DNA of 64,000 bases from Hofstenia miamia (Eukaryota; Xenacoelomorpha; Acoela): assembly GCA_004352715.1 (NCBI GenBank), contig SCFE01000079.1, forward strand, positions 932,871-996,870, given 5' to 3'. The notes beneath the pieces are model-generated. The model was given only the letters and a program-made list of their open reading frames with translations, was not told the origin of the DNA and made no database searches. Of the stretch, positions 46,039 to 59,254 are shown one piece after another (position 1 is the first letter of the stretch; each line of letters opens with the position of its first letter). Made by a program: the position numbers and the translations under genes.

Positions 46039-49000
46039 ATGAAAAAATGAAAATATTTGGTTTATTGGCCATTTCTTTTATTAATTTTATTTTTCTATTT
46101 TCAAAAAAATTGGACGTTTTCTAAATCATTCATGGTACATCCGCTCCAGGAATCAATCATGTACGGGCAACCTTGCAAAATGTACCGATATCGACCAACC
46201 CCATGTATTCACAATTATGGTGATTTGAGTTACAATCATTGCTGATAATGTCGATACATTACGGGAAGAAAAAATATAACTTGCCAATTAAGTCAGACTA
46301 GACATGGAAATATGAAGGTAAGGTCCTTTATTTTTCCCACAAAAATATTTGAAATTGGGTAAAAATCTAGAATACGTCTGCTAAATTAGAGTACAAGCTT
46401 TATATCAAACCGAAATGTGATGAAAATATTAAAGTAAGAAAACAACCGCATAAAACATTTATTTGGCAAAAAATACGCATTAAGGACGATCAAAATTTTG
46501 AGCTAAGAGCAAATATATTTCTAATAAATACAAATGATTTTTTTTGATAATGCTGGTGTCCTCCGTTTATAATTCGATGAAATATTTGATCATGAGGTTC
46601 CATACGGTAAACAAACTAAGCTTTTTTAAGTCCAAAAATTAAAAAACTTTTTTCAATTTCGTTAATTCTAACTTACAAGTTATTCAGTCACAATAACCTT
46701 ATTATATGTTACATAATTTTGCTAGAAATCGTCGGTTTGAGAAAAAGCGACATCAAATGAATATTTTAATCAAAAGAATATTTAAAAAAAACTTTAATCG
46801 AAAAAAGTGATTGTCAAAAAGAACAAAAAATAAAAGTTCGTTTACATGAACAAAAGCGATGGTGGTTCGCTTGTCGGATACCATAAGATTGGTAAAACTA
46901 AAGGCGATTCCATGTTCGAACAAACTTGTCCCGAACTACACTAGCAGGCTTGTAATCATTATCGGGTGTAATAACGTCCCTGAACTCTGAGAATTCAGTA
47001 ACAAGATGAAATATTTGATTCTCATGATATGTTTCTCGATTGCATTGTATAGCAAATAATATACCAACTCTCATCTCAAAAAGCGAAAAATTATTCCTCG
47101 ATAATTCCACATGGCATAGTTAACATTCCAATGATCTCATGAACAAGCTGTAGAGTATAGTCAGGGTTGAGAAAGGTTAATTCGTAAGCATGAAAATGAA
47201 TATAAACGGGTTAGTTAAAATAGTTTTTACGCGTTAAAATTAATTTGTCGGTTTAGAAATCAATGTAATAATGCAATAAAATTTTTATGGGTGATCACAG
47301 TACAAAAACCGTTTCCTTTATTATGATACACATTAAACAGCACGATTTATGAAGAATTAACATCAAAATATAGTCTGCAACTTACTGATTCTTGCAATAA
47401 TATCCAACTATCCAAACAATAGATTATTTGCTTTGTTGATTTTACAATTTCATGGAAATTAATGTATATTAACGCGTTAAATTGCAAAATTTTAAATGAA
47501 ATAGATAGTAAATTAAACAATCTGATAAGAAACAATTTTGAAAATCTATTGTGTGCAGTTCTTCAGACAAACTTCTTAAATATAGTATTTACATATCAAA
47601 AAGGGAAGTGTACTAATGTCTAGTACACTTTATTACGTCTAGTGCATTCATAATGTCTCTGTTTGAGTGATCATTGTTAACTTACTCATCATCATCATCA
47701 TCATCAGATAACCTAAACGAGAAGCGGCCGATTTCGATATTTTCCGCTCCACTATGCAACTAAATTTTTATTCAATATTCTATAAGAACAGATAATGAAA
47801 AATTCTAACGCGTTTCAATAAATGTGATGAGTAGCAATAATATTTAGCTAGCATAAATCATTGAAAAAATCTTACTATGAAACTGCATAAAATCAAATTG
47901 CTAAGTCTACTGAATATTGAGATTTGTTTTTTATATCCTTCCTCTCAGGAAACAAGACACTTGTTTTCTGTTAATGACAAATGATTAGGCAGGAAATTTA
48001 ACTCTTTTATAACGTTTACAAATGAAATTAGGTGAAGTGATTGACTTAACAAGTAAACAGCAGTGACTTGCTCATTAGAAGTTAAGACAGGAACATATTG
48101 ATATTCACAAATTGTCTTAGTCTGTGCGTTCCCTGCTGAAGCAAATACCAGTTCAATTTTAATGACTGCACTTAATTGTGTTTATATGTAAAAAAACATG
48201 CAATCGCCAAATATATTTCTATTCTTGAAAATAATTTTATTGAATTAATTGGAAAAGGCATTAGCTGTACAGCATTCTTGCATCCTTATTTCCCAAGTAA
48301 CATAACTATTGTCAATTTGCTAACTATTTCTCTGAAACATTCTAAAGCACTATATAATATGGGCAACATACGTTTGTGTATATATATTTAGATTTTGAGT
48401 TTAAGCTGGACTATTATGATTGCTTATGATAATTTGAATTGCAACTTTTCCAAAGTTAAGTTTAAGAAGTGTGTTTTGCATTGCTGACTTAGTTTCACCG
48501 CATGTGCTATGAATTTACATAATATATAGATATATCAGCTAGAGTAGGGACAGTAGTCCATATCTTTAAAAATAAGCTCATTGGTTTGTCAGTGTCGTAC
48601 CCTGAGCCCGTTATTTCCGTAGCTAGATGTAATTTAACTAAAATAGCTTCGCACAACAAAAAAACCTTGAAGTATACTATTATGCAAGAGTCATTAAGAA
48701 AGTCATAACAACATGTACGTCTGTTGACAACACTATAGAGTCAAAATTAAGCTCATATGTATAATTGACAACACATCTAGCAGTATTAAAATACTTTATT
48801 GGATAATACACTGCTAGTATGTCTTTGCAAAATAAGTAATTAACTTTAATTCAATTCAAACGATGTTGAACGTCATCAAAGTTAACAACTTTTGCCCCTA
48901 CATTAGATTACAATATACATTAGTTGCAGTATCAGTACTTTTGTATTTCAAGTACCCTCAAAATATATTTTGCTAATGCCCAAAAATCTTCAAAAATTTC

Positions 49001-51363
49001 GAAAGAACCCCATTGGTCAACACCCTAGCTAAATTTATTGCAAAACTTTAAAAAACTATTAAAGTTTTATAATAAAAATATTATTTGTTATTAAAGTAAT
49101 TGAAAAGTTTTATCACTGTTCATTAAAGTTTTATAGGTTTTTACAAATTTTTCATAAATTTATTTAAATTTTTACAAATTTTTATAAATTTATTTAAATT
49201 TTTACAAAATTTCATAATTTTTTACAATTTTTTACAATGTGAGACTCTCCAAATTTACAAGACTATACATAATGAATCGTTACGATAATTTAATCCAATA
49301 TTTGTTCAATAGGGACTTGTTTGATTGAAAATTATCTTTTATTTCTAAAAAACTAAAAAATTACACAATCAAGATATAATTATTTATACATATGCACATT
49401 GATAATTTATAGTGAAATACTTTGTATTAATTCATCGGTAGAGCTTTATCTTAAACTTAATGAAACATGATGGAAGAATATGGAAAATTGCATACCATAA
49501 GTAATTGAACATAATATTGACAAAAACACATATGCGGTTCACAAACAATTCTAAACATTGCTAAAACTTTAAAAATAATCTTGCATTAACAAAGCAATTT
49601 GAAGAATTAGTTACAAAAATTGATATATATATAAGATAAAATGTGAACAAAATAAAACGAAGTGAAAAATTGTCAAAGTTCGTTGTTGAAGAACTTGCAT
49701 TACAAAATCCAATTCATGAAGGAATAGTAACAGAAATTACAAACTGACAATACACACAAATGCATCGTTTTGCTAAAAAAGGCACAATTTATACTTTAAA
49801 AATTCATTTGCGAACATTCATCTCGACATTTTCATAGTACCAAGCGCATTCCTATTTTTTAAATATTTATACAAGAATATAATTATAAAACTTTAGAATG
49901 ACAATCAAACGATTAAAACGGTATAATTGACATAACTTAACACTATTAAGCTATGCAGAAATCTGCTTCAGAATCGAGCATACCTAAGGATGAGCATTCT
50001 GATTAAACTAGTAGGTTATGATAAAGGAGAATGTGATGAAATTTACAATTTGTTTCATAATATTCCATATACCCATACAATTGGGATAACTTATTAGAGA
50101 ATAATGGATTAATGTACAATTCGTCTTTAAAGGTGTGTGAACAAGTCTCATTTTCAATACAAAGTTCTTCATTTGAAAAAAATCTAATCTTTTCGATTAT
50201 AGAGATGGCATGAGGTACTATGCTTCATTTGAAAAGACTCGATCTCAAAAGTAGATACACGTTTCTTTAATCAATTGCCTCAAAAACATTAATTTGTTTA
50301 CTTTGATGGATGCAGGCCAAGTGAAATACATTCACAAACTACCTGTATTTTCAAAATAAATATGGCGAAAAACATCTATTAATAAATATTGGAACTCGTA
50401 TTAATATCACTTTTGATCTTTCTACTTTTGATCTTACTGAATGGCATCACAAAAAAATTATATAGCCAAGGCTTAAATTAAATAAAGAATAATAAAACTT
50501 GCAAGAAAAATATATAAATATATAAATAAAATAAAATGAATTTCCATTGAAATACCAAACTAATAGGATTAATGATGTCGCACTAATAGTAATAGCAATT
50601 ACACAGTTATGCATTTAATCAAACTATAATTATTTTTAGAAATTTGCTAAACATATATAATTGAAAGTAAGCATATTTTCTTATTTTATATTTTTTTGTA
50701 AATCAAAGCGCCAAATGTAAAGTGACTTTGGAATGAATATTTTTAACGTTAGATGGCATTGATAGCATTACGCAACGGGAATAAAACGCAATGTAAACAC
50801 AACTCAAACATTTCAAACGCCAATACAACAAAAAACGACGTCGTTATGAGTGATCTGTACTTACTGGGTGAAAATATTGAAAACTCATGTCTATGATTCT
50901 GTAATTTATTTGATTTTTAAACAATTTTGCTGAAAATTTGAATTTGTTAAGAGTATTTCATAAATGCTAGAAATAAAAATTACTATTATAAGATATTAAA
51001 GCCCCTCAATTTTTAGCCTATGATTGTTAGTTTTGTTATATCTTATTGCAGTAAGGGATCTAGTAATATTCATTCAGTAGAAAGCAGTTGTACTGTACTA
51101 AAGGATTATTTGTCTTCAAATTCTAAAAGAATCTCAATGGAAGAACTATTAACTTTGTAAAAACTGGATATGCTATAGAAGTATTTTCATTTTTTTTAAA
51201 TGTTTGCAATGTTTCGACAATGTTAAAAAATTTTTGCAATTTTTCTACAATTTTCATAATTTCTTTCAAATTTTGTACACTAGCGATTAACATAGGTAGC
51301 AACCTGTGAGAAATAAATGCCCTCTAATGCTAATGTCCTAAAAAATAAGATGACGCAACTCAA
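46039..51363. other. Gene-poor AT-rich stretch
   Basis: Holds a (TCA)n run at 47686-47706, a small perfect hairpin GTGTACT...AGTACAC at 47608-47628, and low-complexity DNA with an imperfect roughly 30-bp tandem pattern at 49130-49240 (TTTTTACAAATTTTTATAAA type). A minus-strand frame at 47110-46898 contains SEFRDVITPDNDYKPASVVR and looks protein-like but has no ATG at its start and no family I can name. Other short frames look like chance. Confidence 0.5.
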
Positions 51364-51808
51364 TTAAGGTCCCCCATGCGGAAAGGCGGAGGCTAAACTC
51401 CGTGGTTTCCTCTGCGAGTATACGTCGTAACGTAATCGTCTCCAAAAGTAAAAACCCAGGAGATGCAGGTTAGGAGAATTCACAGGCCAGAAATTATTGA
51501 AGCCACGACTAATATCACGACTTCCACCACTACAGTCTTGATATGAGAAGGCACACCATCTTGCATGAAAATGGCAGTCATTTTCTTCCGTTTTGATAAA
51601 ACTTGTGGCCAAACATGTTCTTCAAACATATCTCGATACCTCAGACCAGTCAAATAATAATAAATAAAATGACAAAAATGAAAAAAAAATAAATTCATTA
51701 AACAAGAAATCAAATAAAATAAAATGAAATAAGTGATAATAAATTATAACTTTTAGTAAGCACAAAATTCATTTCAAATTGGCCGGAATTCCCGGGACAA
51801 CCTGTATC
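51364..51808 (-). pseudogene. Mariner/Tc1-superfamily transposase fragment
   Basis: Two overlapping minus-strand frames give LRYRDMFEEHVWPQVLSKRK, then an active-site block IFMQDGVPSH, then FWPVNSPNLHLLGFYFWRRL. The last resembles the ...W-P-x-S-P-D-L-x-P-L-D-F-x-L-W block of this superfamily, with the third acidic residue replaced by Gly. A terminus-like GGGACAACCTGTA lies at 51796-51808, resembling ends common in this group. The middle is degraded and the other end is missing. Dead. Confidence 0.65.
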
Positions 51809-52050
51809 ATTAAACTATTTTTTCTTTATAAAAATCTAAAAAACTTCCTTGTGGTACTGAAAAACTACTCTGTGTCAAAATTAATGGTTCGTAAACCTGA
51901 AATCATTAAGAAAACGAGATGATGTCACCGTTGAAACGTGACAGTTACAATTTGAAAAATGCTGTTAAAAATGCACAACAAACAAGTGTTTTTTAATTAT
52001 AATGAAATTTATATATTTTCGAGCAGCGTTTGTCCATCTAAATAAACATT
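51809..52050. other. Intergenic AT-rich DNA
   Basis: Nothing supported. Confidence 0.5.
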
Positions 52051-52146
52051 ACTCTCGCCAGGGAAATGAGATCAAGTCTTTTATCAAGGACATATTTAGT
52101 TCTCCTTGTACTATATACAAAAGTGTATTCTGAATACAACGGATGA
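52051..52146 (+). CDS. Candidate signal-peptide first exon or micro-ORF
   Basis: An acceptor-like TTACTCTCGCCAG ends four bases before ATG 52066. The 26-codon frame MRSSLLSRTYLVLLVLYTKV, then YSEYNG and a stop (52144-52146), has the basic start, hydrophobic core and small-residue cleavage region (V-Y-S) of a signal peptide. The arrangement repeats that of the PAN gene. A strong donor (CCAGTGAGTC, 52157-52166) follows just after the stop, so it could be a secreted-protein exon with a disrupting change or sequence error, a micropeptide, or chance. Confidence 0.3.
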   Translation, partial: TLAREMRSSLLSRTYLVLLVLYTKVYSEYNG

Positions 52147-55100
52147 TCTAAAACTACTGCCAGTGAGTCGGATTACAGGACCATAGAAAATTTAAAGAGA
52201 TTTAGTAAACCAAATTTTTTTATATTTTTTCGTTTCTCAATACAACTATTTTTAATAGGTTTAAAAGTTTAACTGGTTACGTGTCATACTAGCACCTTGC
52301 CTTTGGTTGCTGTGTACACACAACGTGTTGTGTAGGAATTGAAAAATAGTTGATATATAAAATGCTTTTTATAAATTTGTTACAAAATTATTTTTATCAA
52401 CTTGAGAATTTTACAAGTAAGTAAGTTTTACATTGCTCCTTTGCTTTAGCAGTTGCATAGTTAAAAAAGCTTGATATATTTTCATTATTTTACTTTTTGT
52501 TAGACAATTGACAATTGGACATTGTGCAGCGTTAATAGTATTTTTCATAGTTGTAAAGAAAATAAACATCTTGCTTGCGTGGAAGAGACCGCTATTGTAT
52601 TTTAATCTTTATTAATAGTTTTTTTTAACTGTGTTTGATCATTTGTTCTTTTTACAGATCATAGTTTTTCTAAGCAAGACTAGTGCAGTAACAAACTGCT
52701 TAATAACTTATCGAAAAATAAAATAAATTATTGGGTCTCAAGAATTTCGTTCATCGTCAGTCACGGCCTACGCGGGACTTTCTGACTTTGTGGACACCTC
52801 TTGATGAAGTGAGTGATCAAAAGCAGGCTGAAGCATTGCAAAATTTTTTAAATTATTTATAAAATCGGCCATAGAATTGTATTTCACATTTTTATACCCA
52901 GAGTTTTAAAATTAGCTACTTTCTTACCAAAAATTTTTATTTATTAAACCAATCCAACATCAACTTTGAAAACTTAAACGGGGGATATTGAACTGTGTCT
53001 CCTTACATACGCAATTGAAGGGAAATCATGGTCAGATACCTTAAATTTAACTGTTACAATCTCCGTTGAAGCTTCATATATGTTAATCATAAGAGTCATT
53101 GAGTACTGAATTGAAATTTCAAATTACCAATGAAGTGTAATAATTTCATTTTAAATATAGTTTAAGTTAAGGAAATATCATTTACATGTGAATTTCACGT
53201 AAATATCAACTACTTTAAAATATTTAAGAAATATTATTAGCTTAACGCGAATGGAAATGTAATATCTTTACTCGAACCGACCTGACCCGACCCTACATGT
53301 ATTACAATTGTGCATTGGCCAAATTACCAGCTTCGCTTACTGTAATTATATTGAAAATAGAAACTTGTGTGACTACACATTTTCGTTCTCATTTTCGGAA
53401 CGTGGTCTCCATCGCGGTGCGGTTTTGTGAGATTTGCTGGTCCCGTATTGTAATTAAATTTGTTAAAATTAATCATTGGAAACCAAATTGAATGCTGAAT
53501 TGAGAATTACAAACATTCTCTAGCTTGGAAACATAGTAAAATTGAAAATATAATACAACATAGATTCAAATATTTAATCAAATAGGTCAGTACGCGTGTT
53601 TGTTTTTACCCATTCTCGCAGAACTCTAGCATAAAGATAAATTTTGTTGCGTTTTAGTGGAAATCCTTCGAATAAATGTGCGACTCTGTTATGTTGTGTG
53701 ATACAACAGTCTTTTTTTTGCGCTGCGTAAAGAAACCCACAAAACAGCAAGCCCGCATATTAGATAGTAGCACTAGGCTCCTCGTTTAGAAAACTTAATT
53801 GAAATATATTTAGCTTATAAACCAATCAATGATTTAGTTTGCGCTCTGTTACTTGACATCTTTATAAAATTGTGTACCAGAGTCACTAACATGTAGGGTC
53901 TTTTGTTCATTGGTCACAGATTGCGACCCATTGTCAGACGTGAAATAAAACGAAAATTTAAAGTGTTAAACTACAGAAATATATACTATTTTGTCTTTTT
54001 TTTCAGCAGTTGATGATTTTTTCAATTTAGACCATCCAAATTGTAAATGTTAAAACAATTATATCTATTCTTTGGTATCTTTCCTTAATTTTTTAAGGAA
54101 CAGTTTTCAAAGCCACTTATTCTTTTATCTGACCTATGAAATCTCCCTCTTAGTTCGGATTTATGTTCTCATTGCTCTACGGTATTGTCTCGTCTAAAAT
54201 GTCTAGACAATGCTTACTTCCACTTAGATCGAAGAAACCTTCCTCAATATCTATCTTGATTCCTAGAAAAGCTTATAAATAAACTAAAAAATCTTTATTT
54301 TGATTTCGGCTATGTAAGTCTTACATCTATATTTCTAATACTGAAAAATCCAAAATACTATCATTTCCAGACTTTGCTTTATCTTCAATACCACAAAGTT
54401 CTAATCTTGATCTACATATTTTCACTATTCATCAACTACCTCATGCCGTCTTTTACTTTTGGCTTTAGTTGATTTTCAAAATTAAAAATCAGGATGATTT
54501 ATTTTTGAAAATCCCAGAATTCGCGATGCTACATATACAAGCTTTTTTAATGTACTGGGGATTTGTATGACTGCGTTTATAAATTTAAACCAGCATCCAC
54601 CATTTGAAGCAAGCACTAAAAATGAAGTTATTTCCACCAACAAACAATTATCTGTTTATTTACCATTTGTTTCTGAATGTTTCTGCAGGCATATAAACTC
54701 TTTGGACACAAGCATTAATTCAAATCATGATATTACACAAAGAAAATGGCTATCCTAGTAAGCAAAAATGTATAAAAATGACATTAAAATGGAAAATACA
54801 TTGTTAACAGTTTGAAATGGTTCTTTATTGCCAATAATATAATATGACAATTAATTCATTTCGGTCAATTTTAGTAGAGTTTAAAGCAAATCTAATGCAA
54901 TTGCTTTGAAAATTTAAAAATGGTAAATATGAATTTATTGCCACTGTAATGAATTGTATTGAGATAGACGAGGCGGACATTGTGGAATGTCTCCAGTTAG
55001 GTCTTCGGTATTGATCCTGATTGATAAAATCAAAATTTTTTTGTAAAATACCGACAAAAAATTAAGTGTATATTTTTCTCAATATTTTGAAAATTTTGCA

Positions 55101-56670
55101 ATGTCTCGGGTCCCTTTTGGTGACTCAAGTTCATTACAAATGTGATTTGATGTCCCCTCAGAAAATCCCGTGTACACCTCTGATGAATTGTATTGGATGA
55201 AATACTTAAAAATTTTTAACATATTTATGTTCATCTTTTCATAATGTATTTAAAAGTTTTACTCATATTTGTGAACATTTTTTGTATTTAATATACAGAA
55301 TTAGCATTTAAATTTAGTAAAAGTCCTTTGTGGAAAATTCATGATAATTCAATAAACTACATCTCTGACATTTGAGAAATACTGGAAATTTCACATAAAT
55401 CAAAAAATTTGAATCATTTTCATCTCACACGACTAAGCGGAGGAAAACTAAATTAATTTGTTAAAATAAATGTTGTGTGATAATTCAATCCACTGGATTT
55501 TCTTCCGAACGTACCCATTTAATCTTTATAGTTTTAATCCATAATCATATGTTTGCTTCCTAAGCTATATGCGTTAACTCAACTGATACAATATGATATT
55601 TAGATGCTGCAAAATAAAGTGGATGAGAATCCAAACTTACTGTGATTTTAACTGTTGCTTCAATAATACAATAATTATTTCTGAAATATATGAAATCTTG
55701 CTAATTCTTTTGGAAACAATGTTCTTATTTTTATTTCTTCATTTCTGCGTTTAATACACAAATCCGCTCATAAAATATGATGCATTCGTAAATGTAAGAC
55801 ACTTTGATTGTGGTTCATTGCTACTTAGGTGATGCTATAAAGAATAATTGAATACTAATCATATTACAATATTCAAATTCTTTTTCCTCTAGTATTAACT
55901 GTTAAATCAATACTCATGGTCCAATAAAAAGCCAAAAATGGGCAATGTGACCTAACACTTTTTGAGCTGCAGTAATGCATGAAGTTATTGTGTTTACAGA
56001 GTGAGTGAAGCTGTAGAATTTCTTGAATTAATCAAGAATCCTAATGCTTGAAAGATGTTTATAAATCTTAATAAGGAGTAATCATCTCAAAACATTATTC
56101 CTAATTTCTTTAAAATATCAAGGTGATTGTAAATTTCCACTAAGTGGCTCTCTGGAGAAAGTAGGGCATTGTGAAATCCATTTTTGAATGCAAAAAACCT
56201 TATAAATACGTGAACATTAGGTATGAAGAGAATTCAAGTCTTGTTGAAAAATTCAAAGTTTTCAACTACTTCAGCTTCAGCAACGTGCTCTAATAGAAAT
56301 TTTCAACAATACCTCAATGCATGCTGTCCGCTAAAACCGTCCATGCTTCACATTTTTTAAATTTGCTAATATGCTTGGAGAAAATTCGTTGTAAACGTGA
56401 AAAAACGGTTAGTCCTTTTAAATAGACGTCAGTCGTTTGAGATTAAAATTAGCAATTTTATGTAGAAGCATGTTCTGTTTTCTCATCTGAATAGGGGTAT
56501 AAAACGAACAATGAGGTCTTGAAAGAAAAAGAGGGCATTCACTATCTTTCATTATTTTTTTTGGAAAAAAGAGAATGTATCCAATATACCTTTCTTAAAT
56601 CCGCCCCTGATTTAAAAGTTATTTAGGTTTAAAATATCTATAATGACTTCTGTTACTTGCAGCATTGTTT
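52147..56670. other. Gene-poor AT-rich stretch
   Basis: A short GACCTGACCCGACCC motif near 53280 resembles the subterminal repeats of the hAT MITE at 32095 and may be a remnant. Short frames at 53297-53491 and 54567-54758 have no motif. No RNA genes or complete elements found. Confidence 0.5.
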
Positions 56671-56785
56671 CTAATTTCTATAAAATTCGAAATTTTCAGC
56701 AAGTTTCATAAAATTCGAAATAGAATTCCGATTTGACCAAATTCGGTAATTCGAATTTGAACTCGAATCTTGCAGGCCCCTAGGA
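56671..56785. mobile_element. hAT-like MITE remnant with TTCGAATT repeats
   Basis: Dense ATTCGAA/TTCGAAT motifs end at CTTGCAGGCCCCTAGG (about 56770-56785), an end resembling hAT termini of the form C-x-G-G-G-G-C-C-T-G-C-A-A. The opposite end is not seen. It abuts and truncates the reverse-transcriptase fragment that follows. Confidence 0.45.
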
Positions 56786-56930
56786 CAAACTATAATCAAA
56801 TTATCTATGTGTGACCATGCTATTGAGCACAAATGCTTAAAACGCTTAAATAGGCAGTTAGTGAACATCTGGTACACAAATGGCGAAATGCTTAATCCCA
56901 TAAGTAATTTTGTCAACCGATATTTCTCTC
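56786..56930 (-). pseudogene. Reverse-transcriptase palm fragment
   Basis: On the minus strand LTKLLMGLSISPFVYQMFTN followed by CSIAWSHIDNLIIVCP fits the RT palm: the P-x-G-L-x-x-S-P-x-x-F-Q turn and a catalytic strand where the Asp-Asp pair reads Asp-Asn. It differs from the LINEs here and looks like an LTR-type or related retroelement. Only about 45 residues remain and the second catalytic Asp is lost. The element family is not determined. Confidence 0.45.
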
Positions 56931-57805
56931 TGTTAGGTGCAATAAAGTTAGTCTTTTATAGCGATAATGGAACAAGATAAAAGGCTGACACTAGGCTGAC
57001 ACTAAGTCAGTTGTATAGCTACATGCGATGTTTCTAGTCGCTTGACCATCAAAACTTTAACAAAAGACGGTAGATAATATTTTGGAACTCGCCATATTCT
57101 AGTAATGGGCATCTATGTGCTTTTCTATTACACCTGCATTAAAAAGAGCTTGTATATGAGCATTAATATGCGATTGAGTTATTATTATTAAGTATGAAAC
57201 ACTCTAAGTTGCAAAATACACAAAAATGCATACACGCAACTATTAGGAATCCACGTAGACTCCATACAAAATAAGTGAAAAAAATAGTACATATAAAATG
57301 CCTAGGCACATGCACTTTTGTTAATATGAGCTATCACAGTCACTTTAGACTAACATTTGTTAATTATCACGAATTTTTAAGTATTTCTATTGCTACTAGT
57401 TTAATTGCAGAGTTCTATTCTATAAAGAGATTTATAAATTTATACAGTATTTACATTTTAAATTGATGCAAATATTATGTAAACTTTGTATAAATTATAC
57501 TTACACATTTACAAGTTCAAATAGAAAAATATTTTTCAATAATTGGTAATTAAAATTTTTACTATTACTTAATAATATATTTATAGAGGCAATTTAAGGA
57601 AAATTTTGAAAAATTATTCAGTGAAAATGTAAATTTAAGATCATATTACGTAGATTAACTACAATTAATAATATTGAAAAATTTCTGCCAATTTGCTATG
57701 TCGAGTAAAAAACATGAATTTTTAGGTGTTTAAATGGTAACATGAGGCACTCAAGAAAATGAAAATCATTTGGAAGTCTACTGTTTTCTAGGGGGTTGAA
57801 TTTAT
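56931..57805. other. Intergenic AT-rich DNA
   Basis: No supported gene. The frame at 57275-57466 has no motif. Confidence 0.5.
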
Positions 57806-57893
57806 CTTGTTTTTGGTTCATAGGCATGCCATTGGCTCTTTGATAGCTGGAGATGCAGGTCTCATGTTATGTGCAAGTCCATTCAATTTCTAA
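57806..57893 (+). CDS. Candidate terminal exon
   Basis: A strong pyrimidine tract and acceptor (CTTGTTTTTGGTTCATAG, ending 57823) precede a frame HAIGSLIAGDAGLMLCASPF, then NF and a stop at 57891-57893. It is small and membrane-like. No partner exon identified; it may be chance. Confidence 0.22.
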
Positions 57894-59254
57894 TTTGAAA
57901 TAAGTGGCGTCAAAACTGCAGGTGGGCTTAAGCCTTTGAAAACAAATCTTTTCCGTGGGATTTATTAAGTTTTCATCTGTATTTATTACCTTTATCAATT
58001 ACAAAACTAATTGTTACAGAATTATAAATTAATTTACTGTACTTTAAAAAAAACAAATTATGTTAGTATTTCACAAATAAAATTTTACAGCAATAATTTT
58101 TTGAAATTTCATATAAATGCTTTCAAAAAATAAGAATGCTTCAATTATTCCTTTTAACCAAGTAAAAGTTGTCTGCTCCAAATGATATTTCAGTTACTTC
58201 AGGAAACGCAGAAAAAACGAAATTAAGCTCAACATTTAAATATTAAATAATATAAATTTTGTAAAAACAAGCCTTTTGCCATTATCACTTAAGGAAATAT
58301 ACTGCATTCTCTCAGATTTGAAGAAAATGATTGACAAATCAGTATCTTTCTAAAAATATATTTTAGTATGAGCGAATTTTTAACTTTTTTAAAATGGCCA
58401 ATATTTTGACTTAGGGCAACTGCTGCCAAATTTTATAAATAGGATTGAGATCATTAAATATTGCAAGTGATTATTTACAAATATATATTTGCTGTTTTGT
58501 CATTTTCAATACGTATAATATACGTGCAAATTTAACATGGGAACACTTAATAAATAAAGAAGAGAGTACCGCAAACAGAAGCTTTGCCTGATTCCTCACT
58601 GAAAATTATTTTCGTCAAGAAACTTGACCTGCGTTTAGAAGAAAACGAGAATTTGTTTGGATTTTAGATGGCATAGATTACACCTTATTAAATTGAATTT
58701 TAGAAATGCTGATAATAGCTCTAAAAATGAAATATATTGAAAAAAACATGTTATATATGAATAGTGAAATAGATTAAAAAAACATTAGTGAATGAAAAAT
58801 TTTACCCGCAAAGCAAAAAGAACATTCCAAAAGTTTCATTTAATGATTATCCTTAAGCAGCTTGTTGTCTTTTTTAAAAAACAAATCGTTTTCCTCATTT
58901 TCAAAAATTTTTCTGCAATCCTAGTAGAAAATTTGGAAATTGTTAAAGAATTTGCACGCATTAATGATGAAAAGTTGTACAAAATAGCAATGCCGTACCT
59001 CATGTACTTGAAAAATTAACTATTTATTGATCGAAATTTCAATTTCTTGAAATTATGTCCCACATAGTCCTGATTTCTAAGGCCATAGGGTTATTAGCTA
59101 ACCCCAAATATGGTGGTTACAAGGCTCACAACAAATTAGAATTCTAAGACGTACCGGTAAATGAAACTGGAGACAATTCTTAATTGCGTTGTTTTTTTTT
59201 GGAGTTATGTGCGCTCGAATTTGTTTAATTCTTTACGTGGGCTCACATAACAAA
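57894..59254. other. Intergenic AT-rich DNA
   Basis: The 75-codon frame at 58792-59019 is Lys/Phe/Ile rich with no motif. Nothing else supported. Confidence 0.5.

Noticed and set aside
47608-47628. Perfect 7-bp hairpin as a terminator or regulatory site
   Set aside because: No adjacent gene; short stems like this are expected by chance in AT-rich DNA.
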